64,000 nt of DNA, from positions 1-64,000 of the forward strand of contig CAJURO010000001.1 in the NCBI GenBank assembly GCA_910588985.1. The letters run 5' to 3'. The notes under the pieces are model-generated. The model had not been told where the DNA came from. It ran no database searches and saw only the letters and a list, made by a program, of their open reading frames with translations. This stretch comes from an uncultured Eggerthellaceae bacterium (GTDB lineage Bacteria > Actinomycetota > Coriobacteriia > Coriobacteriales > Eggerthellaceae). The translations under genes were made by a program, and so were the position numbers. Below are positions 25,367-35,053 of this stretch, in pieces; position 1 is the first letter of the stretch, and each line of letters opens with the position of its first letter.

Positions 25367-27124
25367 ATGGGCATTCCGAACAGAACGGGAAAAGGATCGA
25401 GCGAAAAGCGCGAACGCGGCGCAGGTGGTCTACGCGGGCTCAGCGCTCGTGCATTGAGCACAAGCGCCCTGTTCGATGATAAGCCGCGTCCATTGACGCT
25501 CGGGTTTGCCATCTTCATCGCGGTCGCTCTCATCTTCTTCTTGCGGCTGCTCTATCTTCAGGTGATCGTTGCAGGCGATTATCAGGCAATGGCCGAGGAA
25601 TCGCGGACCATCAACTTCGAGACCACCCCTCGCCGTGGCACCATCTACGATCGCAACGGAGTCGTACTGGCAACGAGCGTTGATGCCACGACCATCTATT
25701 GCAACCCAGCTGAGGTCACAGAGCCAAAGTATGCCTCTATCCATTTGGCGAAACTGCTCGGAGGCACGTCAAGCGATTACATGGAGAAGCTCACAAAAGA
25801 ATCGGCGACCTTCGTCTATATCAAGCGCCAAGCTCACGTCGAGGTAGCCCAGCAGGTGAAGGACCTGAATCTTGACGGCATCTATTTCATCGACGATACC
25901 CGTCGTGAATATCCCAATGGGGCGATCGGTGGTCAGGTCATCGGGGTATGCGATGTTGACGGCAACGGCATCACTGGCCTTGAGCTTCAATACGATGACA
26001 TCCTTGCAGGAACACCAGGCAAGTATTCTGCTGAACGCGGGGAGAAAGGCACTCCTATCCCAGGTGGCGTGCATGAGGATACCCCTGCCGTTGATGGCGA
26101 GGACATCATGATCTCGCTTGACATCAAGCTTCAGGATGCGGTCGAGCAAGCGCTCGCAGAGGGCATCGCGCCCTATGAGGCCGAAGAGGGCACGAGCGTG
26201 GTCATGGATAGCAACACTGGCGAGATCTACGCGATCTGCTCCGTCCCGTATCTTGATCCAGCGAACCTTGCTGACTCGCTCATCGGCAGCGATAACCTCA
26301 CAACGGTCACACGCGCCTTTGAGCCTGGGTCATGCTTCAAGGTCATCTCAGCGCTGGCAGCGCTCGAGACTGGCAAGGTCGATGTCGATACGCAGATATT
26401 CTGTCCTGCGCAGCTTGAAGCTGACGAGTACGTGGTCACCGACTCCCATAAGCGCAACGACGCCACGATGACGCTCACGCAGATCATCGCCGATTCCTCC
26501 AATGTCGGCATCTCGCTGGCAACGGAGAAGGCGGGCTTCGACGTGCTGAACGATATGATCTATACGCTCAAGTTCGGCGAGCCTACGGGCATCGATTATC
26601 CGGGCGAGGCAAGCGGCAAGGTGCAGAACTTCGATGAATGGGCACGCATCACCGGATACAACGTGAGCTTCGGACAAGGCATAACAGCCACGCCTATTCA
26701 AATGGTGCGCGCGTATAGCGCCATCGCGAACGGTGGCTACCTTGTGCAGCCCCATTTCCTTCTCTCAAAGCCTCAGACAGGAACGTGGGAGGAATACGAG
26801 AAGGAGCAGGTCCTCTTCGATGAGGACGTCATAAACAAGACAGAGTCATTGATGAGAGCGGTCGTTCTTTCTGGAACAGGGAAGAAGGCGCAGATCAGCG
26901 GATATGACGTGATCGGGAAGACCTCGACTGCTGAGATCGCTGAGGATGGAACCTATGCAGAAAGCCGCTATAACCTTTGCTTCGCGGGCTATATCAACAA
27001 CTCGAATAGTGGCCTTGTTTGCTTCGTGAGCGCCAACGATGTCAGGTATGAGGGAAACGTCGTCCCTGTCTTTCACGATATAATGGCTGAAGCGATCGAA
27101 CAGTACAACATCGTTCCGAATTGA
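25367..27124 (+). CDS. ftsI: Septal penicillin-binding protein (class B transpeptidase, FtsI/PBP3)
   Basis: A 585-residue membrane-anchored D,D-transpeptidase for septal wall synthesis. An N-terminal basic tail precedes a transmembrane helix at about 46-68. The dimerisation domain starts at RRGTIYDRNGVVLA. Catalytic motifs are S322-C-F-K325 in EPGSCFKV, S377-S-N379 in DSSNVGIS, and K518-T-S-T where most family members have KTGT. The glycine of the third motif is thus replaced by Ser. No PASTA domains follow. ATG 25367 has only a weak ribosome site (AAAGAGCG). It probably acts with FtsW, encoded downstream. Confidence 0.95.
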   Translation: MGIPNRTGKGSSEKRERGAGGLRGLSARALSTSALFDDKPRPLTLGFAIFIAVALIFFLRLLYLQVIVAGDYQAMAEESRTINFETTPRRGTIYDRNGVVLATSVDATTIYCNPAEVTEPKYASIHLAKLLGGTSSDYMEKLTKESATFVYIKRQAHVEVAQQVKDLNLDGIYFIDDTRREYPNGAIGGQVIGVCDVDGNGITGLELQYDDILAGTPGKYSAERGEKGTPIPGGVHEDTPAVDGEDIMISLDIKLQDAVEQALAEGIAPYEAEEGTSVVMDSNTGEIYAICSVPYLDPANLADSLIGSDNLTTVTRAFEPGSCFKVISALAALETGKVDVDTQIFCPAQLEADEYVVTDSHKRNDATMTLTQIIADSSNVGISLATEKAGFDVLNDMIYTLKFGEPTGIDYPGEASGKVQNFDEWARITGYNVSFGQGITATPIQMVRAYSAIANGGYLVQPHFLLSKPQTGTWEEYEKEQVLFDEDVINKTESLMRAVVLSGTGKKAQISGYDVIGKTSTAEIAEDGTYAESRYNLCFAGYINNSNSGLVCFVSANDVRYEGNVVPVFHDIMAEAIEQYNIVPN

Positions 27125-27134
27125 GGCGACGAGC

Positions 27135-28631
27135 ATGAAAACCTGCAAGGAGCTTTTCGCAAGCCTTGATTGCACCATACTTGGGGATGAGAACGAAGAG
27201 GTCACTGGCCTTGCGTACCGAAGCGATGCGGTACGCCCAGGAGATGCGTTCTTCTGCATCGTAGGGTTGCAGGTCGATGGGCATACCTTCGCTCAGGATG
27301 CCATCGATCGCGGTGCGCGCGTCATCGTTGCTGAGCGGCGTCTCTATCTGGCGGACGCTACCGATGTCTGCGTCGTGATCGTCTCTGATACACGCCAGGC
27401 TATGGCGAAAGCAGCCTGTGAGTTCTACGACAATCCCTCCCGTTCGTTCAAGCTCGTGGGCATCACGGGAACCAATGGCAAGACCACGACGACCTATCTT
27501 GTCGAGGCGCTGGCGCGACGAGCGGGGTATAAGACAGGGGTCATCGGTACGGTAGGCGTGAAGATCGGGGATGAGTTCCTGCCCTCCTCTCACACAACGC
27601 CCGAGTCCCCTGACCTTCAGAGGACGCTCGCCCAGATGAGGGATGCAGGAGTCGAGGTCGTCGCGATGGAGGTTTCGTCGCATGCGCTCGATCTTGAGCG
27701 TACGTATGGGTGCGAGTTCGCGGTTACGGCATTCACTAATCTCACGCAGGACCATCTTGACTACCATCATACCTTCGAAGCGTATTTCGAAGCGAAAGCT
27801 CTGCTCTTCTCTGACCTCTATCCAGCACGCCGCGTTGTGTATGTGGGCGATAGCTGGGGCCAGACGCTCGCAAAGCGCGTTGCTCAAGGCGGAGATGAGC
27901 TCCTCACCTTCGCCTTCGCCCCCGAGGCCGACATCCATCCTCAGAGCATAGAGTACACGCCCTCTCATACGGAGGCAGAGCTTGATGTAGTCGGCAGCGT
28001 CTTCGAAGTGAGCTATCCGCTTGTCGGCAAGTTCAACGTAGAGAACGTGATGTGCGCGTTCGCGATCGGTCGCCAGCTAGGAATCGAGGACGGCACCATC
28101 GTTGATGCGCTTGCATCTGTGCACGCCATTCCAGGACGCTTGCAGCGCGTTTCCCTTGCTGAGGGGAAGGCGCCCCTTGCCGTCTTCGTTGATTACGCGC
28201 ATACGCCTGATGCGCTTGTGAAAGCGCTCAATTCGGTTCGCGAGCTCACGACAGGCAAGCTCATCGTCGTCTTCGGATGTGGCGGTGACCGCGATTCCAC
28301 GAAGCGTCCGATCATGGGACGTGCAGCGCTTGCGGCTGATTTCGCCATCGTCACGAATGATAATCCGCGCCATGAGGATCCCCTTGCCATCATCGGGGAT
28401 ATCGTTGCGGGGATGGAGGATGAGGATAAGAGCGAGTCGTCTGCGCGCTTCGAGGTCATCCCTGATCGCCGCGAGGCCATCTTCACCGCCATCAACATGG
28501 CCGCTCCTACGGATTCTGTGCTCATCGCCGGCAAAGGGCATGAGGATTATCAGATCATCGGAGATGTCAAGGCGCATTTCGATGATGTTGAGGTTGCGCG
28601 CATGGCTCTTGAGGAGAAGGAGTCGGCGTAG
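27135..28631 (+). CDS. murE: UDP-MurNAc-tripeptide synthetase (meso-DAP type)
   Basis: A 498-residue Mur ligase that adds the third amino acid to UDP-MurNAc-L-Ala-D-Glu. The ATP loop GITGTNGKTTTTYLV lies near residue 113. The central domain contains MEVSSHALDLERTYG and TNLTQDHLDYH. The amino-acid-selecting motif is D409-N-P-R412, which in characterised MurE enzymes indicates meso-diaminopimelate rather than lysine. So the wall is predicted to be of the DAP type. ATG 27135 follows GAGG by eight bases. Four bases separate it from murF. Confidence 0.97.
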   Translation: MKTCKELFASLDCTILGDENEEVTGLAYRSDAVRPGDAFFCIVGLQVDGHTFAQDAIDRGARVIVAERRLYLADATDVCVVIVSDTRQAMAKAACEFYDNPSRSFKLVGITGTNGKTTTTYLVEALARRAGYKTGVIGTVGVKIGDEFLPSSHTTPESPDLQRTLAQMRDAGVEVVAMEVSSHALDLERTYGCEFAVTAFTNLTQDHLDYHHTFEAYFEAKALLFSDLYPARRVVYVGDSWGQTLAKRVAQGGDELLTFAFAPEADIHPQSIEYTPSHTEAELDVVGSVFEVSYPLVGKFNVENVMCAFAIGRQLGIEDGTIVDALASVHAIPGRLQRVSLAEGKAPLAVFVDYAHTPDALVKALNSVRELTTGKLIVVFGCGGDRDSTKRPIMGRAALAADFAIVTNDNPRHEDPLAIIGDIVAGMEDEDKSESSARFEVIPDRREAIFTAINMAAPTDSVLIAGKGHEDYQIIGDVKAHFDDVEVARMALEEKESA

Positions 28632-28634
28632 GAT

Positions 28635-30140
28635 ATGCGGTTGAATGCAAAGCAGATCGTCCACTATACGGGGGGCCGATTCCTCGTCGAGCCGATCGAC
28701 GGGGCTGAGCTTCTCTCTGGCATCACGTGGGACTCACGCGATGTGGAACCAGGGGATCTCTATGTGGCTCTTCCTGGTGAACGGGTAGACGGCCATGCAT
28801 TCGTGGAGGATGCCCTTCGGGCAGGAGCGCGCGGGGCGCTCGTTACCATGGCCCCTTCTGCAAGTGCATGCCTTTATGCGAGCGAGCTTGGGGCAGCCAT
28901 CATCGAGGTTCCCGATACGCAGCATGCCATCACCGATCTTGCACGCGCATGGAGAGGGCACCTCAAGGGACGCGTGATCGCCCTGACAGGCTCCGTCGGC
29001 AAGACCACCACGAAGAATCTCTTGCGCGATGTGGCTAGCACGACGTTCTCGTGCGTTGCGACGCTCGCGAATCAGAACAATGAGCTTGGCGTTCCAAAGA
29101 CGCTTCTTGAGGCGAATCCCGAGACCGAGGTCGTTATCGTGGAGATGGGCATGCGCGGCTTGGGGCAGATCAAGGAGCTCTGCCAGATAGCACGGCCCGA
29201 ATGGGGGATCATCACCAACATCGGGGATTGCCACATTGAGCTTTTGGGCAGCCGTGATAACGTAGCTGCGGCAAAGGCGGAGCTTTTCGAAGCGCTTCCT
29301 GCGGGATCGGGACGTGCCTTCGTGAATGCAAGCGATGCATATGCGGCATATCTCATCGAACGTGCAGATGTCGCTCATGCAAATACCCAGATCAGCCTTT
29401 TCGGCGCGCCCTTTGTTGAAGGGCTTGATGAAGAGGTCGATGGCCGCATCGTTCAAGCTGTCTTTGCTCAAGACATCGCCCTCGATGGCGAAGGGCGTCC
29501 TCAGTTCACGCTGTGCTTCGAGGAGCGTCATGTGGAAGCTGCGGCCCCAACGCTCTTTGATATGGATCCAGATCGCGTGTGCGTGCCGTGCCATCTTTCG
29601 CTTCGGGGCATCCATAACGTGACGAATGCCTGTGCAGCGGCTGCGGTATGTGCAGCGCTTGGTATCTCTCCAGAGAGAATCGCGCGTGCGCTCTCTGCGT
29701 CTGTTCCAGAGGCTGGGCGTCTTCAGACCCTGCGCGCACACGATGGCTTCCTGATCCTGAACGATGCGTATAATGCCAATCCCGACTCTATGCGTGCTGC
29801 CCTCACGATGTTCTCCTCTATGGACGTGCGTGGGCGGCGCTATGCGGTGCTTGGCGATATGGGCGAGCTTGGAGCTGTTGCCCAGGCATGCCATGAGGGC
29901 ATTGGGGATCTCATCGCAACGCTCGATATCGATATGCTCATCTGCGTGGGAGAGCTCAGCCGCAGCATTGCTCGCCGTGCGATAGAGGGAGGCATGGATG
30001 CGCAAGCAGTCTTGTGCGCTTCAAGCATCGGAGAGGTGCTCGAGGCGCTCGAAGGACGGCTCGATGCGCAGGACGCGGTTCTCGTCAAAGCCTCGCACGC
30101 TATGGAGCTTAATCGTGTCGTGGACGGGCTGGTGAATTAG
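28635..30140 (+). CDS. murF: UDP-MurNAc-tripeptide:D-Ala-D-Ala ligase
   Basis: A 501-residue ligase that attaches D-Ala-D-Ala to finish the pentapeptide precursor. Motifs are GITWDSRDVEPGDLYVALPGERVDGHAF at the N terminus, the ATP loop ALTGSVGKTTTKNLL, EMGMRGLGQI, TNIGDCHIE and ILNDAYNANPDSM. ATG 28635 has TAGGAT in front, at the end of murE. The stop TAG is directly followed by the mraY ATG. The required D-Ala-D-Ala ligase (ddl) is not in this window. Confidence 0.97.
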   Translation: MRLNAKQIVHYTGGRFLVEPIDGAELLSGITWDSRDVEPGDLYVALPGERVDGHAFVEDALRAGARGALVTMAPSASACLYASELGAAIIEVPDTQHAITDLARAWRGHLKGRVIALTGSVGKTTTKNLLRDVASTTFSCVATLANQNNELGVPKTLLEANPETEVVIVEMGMRGLGQIKELCQIARPEWGIITNIGDCHIELLGSRDNVAAAKAELFEALPAGSGRAFVNASDAYAAYLIERADVAHANTQISLFGAPFVEGLDEEVDGRIVQAVFAQDIALDGEGRPQFTLCFEERHVEAAAPTLFDMDPDRVCVPCHLSLRGIHNVTNACAAAAVCAALGISPERIARALSASVPEAGRLQTLRAHDGFLILNDAYNANPDSMRAALTMFSSMDVRGRRYAVLGDMGELGAVAQACHEGIGDLIATLDIDMLICVGELSRSIARRAIEGGMDAQAVLCASSIGEVLEALEGRLDAQDAVLVKASHAMELNRVVDGLVN

Positions 30141-31175
30141 ATGTTCGCTGCATTCGCCGCCTATCCCACCTTCCTCGTTTTCGTTGCAGCGGTCTGCTCG
30201 CTCGTTTTCACCATGGCGCTCATGCCTGCTTTCATACGATTCTTGCAGACACGTCACATTGGGCAGCAAGTGCGCGATGACGGGCCGAGCACGCACCTGG
30301 TGAAGCAGGGTACGCCTACGATGGGCGGCCTCATCATGCTGCTCGCTGTTGTGATCACCGTGCTCCTTGTCGGTTTGCCTGACCCTGAGACCTACCTTCT
30401 TTTGGGAGCAGTGGTTCTCACTGGGGTGCTTGGGCTTATCGATGATGCCTCCAAGATCGCGCACGAGCGCTCGCTCGGTCTGACGCCGAAGATGAAGCTG
30501 ATCGGGCAATTCGCCATCGCTACCATCTTCGTGCTGACATGCGTGAACGTGCTCAATGTGCCACCGACAGTGGAGATACCATTTTTGGTGACCCTTGACC
30601 TTGGCGTTCTCACCACCACGATCGGCGATGGGTTCCAGATACCGTGGCTCTACCTCATCTTCTGCCTCATTCTTCTCGTGGGGCTTTGCAATGCGGTCAA
30701 CCTGACCGATGGGTTGGATGGCTTGGCAGCTGGGTCGGTCATGATCGTCATGATCATCATGGCGGCTATCGCTTTTCGAGGCAGCTTGCTCGAGCCTGCC
30801 ATCTTCGCTGCGGCTATTGGCGGTGCCTGTGTCGGCTTCCTTTGGTTCAACAGCCACCCTGCTGATATCTTCATGGGCGATACGGGTTCCTTGGCGCTGG
30901 GCATGGCGCTCGGATGCTTGGCCGTCGTGACCAAGACGGAGTTCATCGTGCTCATCATCGGGGCGCTCTTCGTGGCAGAGGCGCTTTCGGTCATGATCCA
31001 GGTCTTCTACTACAAGCGCACAGGCAAGCGCGTATTCCTCATGGCACCGCTCCATCATCACTTCGAGAAGAAAGGGTGGTCTGAGACGAAGGTGGTCGTT
31101 CGCTTCTGGATCGTCTCGGGCTTCCTTGCGGCATGCGGTTTCGCCCTGTACTTCGCGAGTTCTTTGGTGGCTTAG
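30141..31175 (+). CDS. mraY: Phospho-MurNAc-pentapeptide transferase
   Basis: A 344-residue polytopic membrane enzyme that moves phospho-MurNAc-pentapeptide to undecaprenyl phosphate, making lipid I. About ten hydrophobic helices are present. Characteristic blocks are DDGPSTHLVKQGTPTMGGL near the N terminus, the aspartates in GLIDDASKI, NAVNLTDGLDGLA, FMGDTGSLALG and the histidine cluster MAPLHHHFEKKGWSE. It starts exactly after the murF stop and ends exactly before murD, so the three ligase and transferase genes are tightly coupled. Confidence 0.98.
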   Translation: MFAAFAAYPTFLVFVAAVCSLVFTMALMPAFIRFLQTRHIGQQVRDDGPSTHLVKQGTPTMGGLIMLLAVVITVLLVGLPDPETYLLLGAVVLTGVLGLIDDASKIAHERSLGLTPKMKLIGQFAIATIFVLTCVNVLNVPPTVEIPFLVTLDLGVLTTTIGDGFQIPWLYLIFCLILLVGLCNAVNLTDGLDGLAAGSVMIVMIIMAAIAFRGSLLEPAIFAAAIGGACVGFLWFNSHPADIFMGDTGSLALGMALGCLAVVTKTEFIVLIIGALFVAEALSVMIQVFYYKRTGKRVFLMAPLHHHFEKKGWSETKVVVRFWIVSGFLAACGFALYFASSLVA

Positions 31176-32678
31176 ATGACAGTGGCCTATCGCAGTACAG
31201 AAGCGGATCGCAAGCTCGCTTACTCTGATCTGGGGCGCGTGCTCGTGCTTGGGCGTGGTGTGACAGGCACGGCAGTCCTTTCATACCTAGAACCGCTCAT
31301 CGGCACCCGTGTGCGTGCCGTTGAGGTATGGGAAGGCGAACCTGGTGAGGGTTCGTTCGACCTCTGCATCGCCTCTCCTGGCATCTCGGAGTTCAGCGAG
31401 CTGTATCAATGTGCGCGCAAGCAGAGCTCTGAGGTCATCAGCGAGGTCGAGTTCGCCTGGCGCGAAAGCTCTGCAACAAGCCGCTGGATTGCCGTGACCG
31501 GCACGAATGGCAAGACCACGACAACCTCGCTCATAGCGCATATCCTTGAGCGGTGTGGACAGGACGTGCGGCTCGTGGGCAACATTGGCGATGCGTGCAT
31601 CGAGGCAGTGGCAAAGGATACTGCAACGCTGCCCTTCTCTTCTGAGGAGCGCACGCCGTTCCCTCCATTCATCACCTATGTTGTGGAGATGTCCTCCTAT
31701 CAATTGGCCTCTACCGTGAACTTCGCTGCGAATGTCGCGGTGGTGCTCAACATCAAACCAGACCACTTAAGCTGGCATAGGACGCATGAGAACTACGCGG
31801 CGGCGAAATGGAATATCCTGAAGAATGCCTCGTTGGCAACGTGCGCTGTCCTGAATGCGGTGGATGATGAGGTCAGAGCGCGCATTCGCGCTCTGCGTCA
31901 GGAGGAACAGCGCCTCACCTATATCCCTCTCGGCACGAAAGAGGGGATCGACAAGGACATGCGCCAGGCATGCGGCTCGGATCATGCGGCGTTCGTGGAT
32001 GCGCAGAGACGCTTGCATGTTGCCTATCAAGGGCGCGATCATGCGCTCGCATGCGTCGATGACCTTAAGATCCTGGGTGCTCATAATGTTGAGAATGCGC
32101 TTGCGGCTGCAAGCGCGGCGATCGCGTTTGCAGCACAACCTCGTCCCTTCGACGCAGAAGCGGGTGTGCCGCTTGAGCATGTGGAGCCGATCGGGATCGA
32201 TGATGCTGCTCTCACCCAGGCGCTTTGCACATTCGAGCCAATCCCTCATCGTATCGAGACGGTTGCAGAGGGGTTCGGCATCCGATTCGTGAACGACTCG
32301 AAAGCGACGAACGTTGATGCGACGCTGGCTGCTCTTACGGCATTTCCCAACAAGAACGCCATCATCATGCTTGGCGGGCGTGACAAGGGAACGGATCTTT
32401 CAGAGCTTGTTCGCGCCGTTGCTCGAAGCACGAAAGGCTGCGTTCTCTTCGGTGAGTCTTATGAACGCTTTTCTCGCGCCTTTGATGAGGAGGGCGTGCC
32501 GTACGTTTCGGCAACGGGCTTGGCTGATGCGGCCGAGCGTGCGTATGACATGGCAAAGGAAGGAGATGTCATCCTGCTCTCACCTGCTTGCGCCTCGTTC
32601 GATGAGTTCTCGTGCTTTGAGGAGCGGGGGGAGCGCTTCGCTGAGATAGCTCGCACGTTGCTGGGCAAGAGAAGCTGA
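31176..32678 (+). CDS. murD: UDP-MurNAc-L-Ala:D-Glu ligase
   Basis: A 500-residue Mur ligase that adds D-glutamate. The N-terminal nucleotide-binding fold has RVLVLGRGVTGTAVL. The ATP loop is VTGTNGKTTTTSLIA, followed by VVEMSSYQLASTVNF, NIKPDHLSWH and the C-terminal NDSKATNVDATLAAL and LLSPACASFDEF motifs. It is longer than the usual 440-450 residues because of an insert near 235-265 and at 320-345. It begins right after the mraY stop. ftsW starts nine bases after its end. Confidence 0.96.
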   Translation: MTVAYRSTEADRKLAYSDLGRVLVLGRGVTGTAVLSYLEPLIGTRVRAVEVWEGEPGEGSFDLCIASPGISEFSELYQCARKQSSEVISEVEFAWRESSATSRWIAVTGTNGKTTTTSLIAHILERCGQDVRLVGNIGDACIEAVAKDTATLPFSSEERTPFPPFITYVVEMSSYQLASTVNFAANVAVVLNIKPDHLSWHRTHENYAAAKWNILKNASLATCAVLNAVDDEVRARIRALRQEEQRLTYIPLGTKEGIDKDMRQACGSDHAAFVDAQRRLHVAYQGRDHALACVDDLKILGAHNVENALAAASAAIAFAAQPRPFDAEAGVPLEHVEPIGIDDAALTQALCTFEPIPHRIETVAEGFGIRFVNDSKATNVDATLAALTAFPNKNAIIMLGGRDKGTDLSELVRAVARSTKGCVLFGESYERFSRAFDEEGVPYVSATGLADAAERAYDMAKEGDVILLSPACASFDEFSCFEERGERFAEIARTLLGKRS

Positions 32679-32686
32679 GGGGAAGC

Positions 32687-33874
32687 ATGGCGCAAGCGAC
32701 GAAAAGAAGCGCGCCTCAGGATACCCAAGTAGCGAAGGTCATGCTGCTGGCAGCGGTATTCGCGCTTTTGGTGATCGGGCTTCTCATGGTCTACTCCGCC
32801 ACCTCGGCAACGCTTTCATCGCGCGGAGCATCGCCGTATGCGAGCGTTCTGGGTCAGATCGCATATGCTCTCATCGGCATCGTAGGCGCTGTTATCATCT
32901 GGCGCTTCATTCCCTACCATGCATGGGTCGGCTCGCTCACCTGGATCTTCTGGGGTGTGTGCATGATCCTTCTGTTCCTCACCTTTGTCATGGGAACTAC
33001 GGTCAATGGAGCGAAGCGCTGGCTCTATATCGGCGTTATCGGCATGCAACCCTCCGAGTTCGTCAAGATCGCCCTTTTGCTCATGATGGTGAAGATCATC
33101 TACGAGATCCGCTACAACCGCGTTGATATGCGCTACATCATCGGGCAGATCGTCCTGCTCATCTTCGCACCGCTCATCTTCATGTACTTCACCCAGTCTG
33201 ACCTCGGTACGACGCTCATCTGCGCGGTCGGCATCTTCGCTGTCATGTGGATCGGTGGCGTATCGAAGAAAGTGCTCATCGGCATCGTCGTTGCAGCGGC
33301 CATCTTCGTGGTCATCGCAGTCTTCGGTGTTGGGTACCGAGGGTCGCGATTCGTCTACCTTGACCCGTGGAACGACGGTGACGGAGGATTGGGAGCCGGC
33401 TATAACATCATCCGAAGCTTCTTCGCGCTCGCGGAAGGTGGCCTCTTCGGGGTGGGGATCGGGAACTCGCATGAGAAGTATCAGTACCTCTTCGCCTCTG
33501 ATAGTGATTTCATCTTCGCCGTCATCGGAGAGGAGATGGGTCTGGTAGGCGCGATGTTCGTGATCCTCCTCTTCCTCACCGTGCTCTTCTCGGGCCTGCG
33601 CATTGCGGTGAACGCTGATGACAATCTTGGCGCAATGCTCGCTGGAGGCTGCGCGATCATGCTTGTCTTCCAAGCATTTCTCAACATCGGATGCGCTATC
33701 GGCGTCTTTCCGACAACGGGAAAGCCGCTGCCCTTCATCTCATCGGGGGGCACCTCCATCATCTCATCGTTCATTCTCGTCGGGATCATCCTGTCGGTTG
33801 AGCGCGCGAGCGAGACGGGGTTGCATGAGAAGCGTCGTGACAACTTGCGTGTTGTAAGACGGGTCAAGAAGTAA
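32687..33874 (+). CDS. ftsW: Septal peptidoglycan polymerase FtsW (SEDS family)
   Basis: A 395-residue polytopic glycosyltransferase that polymerises lipid II at the septum with FtsI. About ten membrane helices are visible. SEDS signatures include GTTVNGAKRWLYIGVIGMQPSEFVKIALLLMM, QSDLGTTLI, an extracellular loop with YRGSRFVYLDPWND, and the end LPFISSGGTSIISSFILVGIILS. ATG 32687 has GAGGGGAAG just before it. A basic cytoplasmic tail (RRDNLRVVRRVKK) ends the protein. murG follows after eleven bases. Confidence 0.96.
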   Translation: MAQATKRSAPQDTQVAKVMLLAAVFALLVIGLLMVYSATSATLSSRGASPYASVLGQIAYALIGIVGAVIIWRFIPYHAWVGSLTWIFWGVCMILLFLTFVMGTTVNGAKRWLYIGVIGMQPSEFVKIALLLMMVKIIYEIRYNRVDMRYIIGQIVLLIFAPLIFMYFTQSDLGTTLICAVGIFAVMWIGGVSKKVLIGIVVAAAIFVVIAVFGVGYRGSRFVYLDPWNDGDGGLGAGYNIIRSFFALAEGGLFGVGIGNSHEKYQYLFASDSDFIFAVIGEEMGLVGAMFVILLFLTVLFSGLRIAVNADDNLGAMLAGGCAIMLVFQAFLNIGCAIGVFPTTGKPLPFISSGGTSIISSFILVGIILSVERASETGLHEKRRDNLRVVRRVKK

Positions 33875-33885
33875 GAGAGGCGTAT

Positions 33886-34986
33886 ATGGGACGCGTTGCA
33901 GTACTGACAGGCGGTGGGACGGCAGGGCACATCTATCCTGCCCTCGCTTTGGCAGAGGAGTTGGCCGATCGTGGGTTCGATGTGTACTATGCGGGAACGC
34001 CAACAGGTGTGGAAGCGCGTATCGTGCCAGACGCAGGCATCGAGTTCCGCCCCTTCACGGCAAGCGGGTTCGACCGCGCGAAGCCAACGAGCCTCATCTC
34101 AGGCGTGGCACGGGTGATCAAGAGCACGAAGGCAGCGAAGAAGTGGTTCTCTGAGATACATCCTGACGTCGTCATCGGATTCGGTGGGTATGTGTCCATC
34201 CCTGTTGCGCGCGCAGCTGAGCAGATGGGAATACCGACGATCGTGCATGAGCAGAACTCGGTCATGGGCATGGCGAACAAGTATATCGCGAAACGAGCGT
34301 GCAAGGTTTGCCTCACCTATGATGAAGCAGCCCAGGCCCTTGACGCGAAGAGCCCATGCATCGTAACAGGCAATCCCGTGCGATCGCAGATCACGGCGGT
34401 CGACTGTGAGCAAGGACGCGCGTATCTGGGAATTCCGAGCGATGCGCGCATGCTCCTTGTCTTCGGCGGAAGCTTGGGGGCGCGGCATATCAACGAGGCG
34501 GTCTACACCATGAAGGACGAGCTGCTTGCACGACCAGACGTCTACGTGGTTCACATAACAGGTCCGAAAGAGCTTGATGCAGTGACAAAGGCGCTCTCCC
34601 TCACCGATGAGGAAGCGAAGCGCTATCTGGTCTTTGGCTATCAAGATCGGATGCCCGAGGTCATGTCTGCAGCCGATCTGATCGTGTCGCGCGCGGGGGC
34701 TACCTCGCTTGCTGAGATATCGGCGAAGGGCATCCCTGCGATCCTTGTGCCCTATCCGCATGCAACAGGGGACCATCAGACGACCAACGCGCGTGCCTAT
34801 GTGGCATGCGGTGCGGCGCGCATGTTCGCCGATAGCGATGTTGACTCAGATGAATTTCGCGAATGCGTCCTTGATCTTCTCGATGACGCCGATGCGCGTG
34901 CGCGCATGCGTGAAGCAGCGCTTGCGCAAGAGACGGTGAGCGCAGCTCGTGCGCTTGCCGACGTGGTTGCCGAGGCGATCTCCTAA
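33886..34986 (+). CDS. murG: Lipid II synthase (GlcNAc transferase MurG)
   Basis: A 366-residue GT-B glycosyltransferase that adds GlcNAc to lipid I at the inner membrane face. Conserved points are VLTGGGTAGHIYPALALAEEL, GFGGYVSIPVARAA, HEQNSVMGMANK, TGNPVR, VFGGSLGARHIN, SRAGATSLAEI and PYPHATGDHQTTNA. AGAGAGGC precedes ATG 33886. It is the last gene before a 259-base gap that contains repeat copy B. The gap interrupts an otherwise tightly packed gene run. Confidence 0.97.
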   Translation: MGRVAVLTGGGTAGHIYPALALAEELADRGFDVYYAGTPTGVEARIVPDAGIEFRPFTASGFDRAKPTSLISGVARVIKSTKAAKKWFSEIHPDVVIGFGGYVSIPVARAAEQMGIPTIVHEQNSVMGMANKYIAKRACKVCLTYDEAAQALDAKSPCIVTGNPVRSQITAVDCEQGRAYLGIPSDARMLLVFGGSLGARHINEAVYTMKDELLARPDVYVVHITGPKELDAVTKALSLTDEEAKRYLVFGYQDRMPEVMSAADLIVSRAGATSLAEISAKGIPAILVPYPHATGDHQTTNARAYVACGAARMFADSDVDSDEFRECVLDLLDDADARARMREAALAQETVSAARALADVVAEAIS

Positions 34987-35053
34987 GCCAGCGAAGCGTC
35001 GTCAAGGAAGGGAATGCCCGAATCGGATAGAATACCGTCTGTATGAAGTGACA

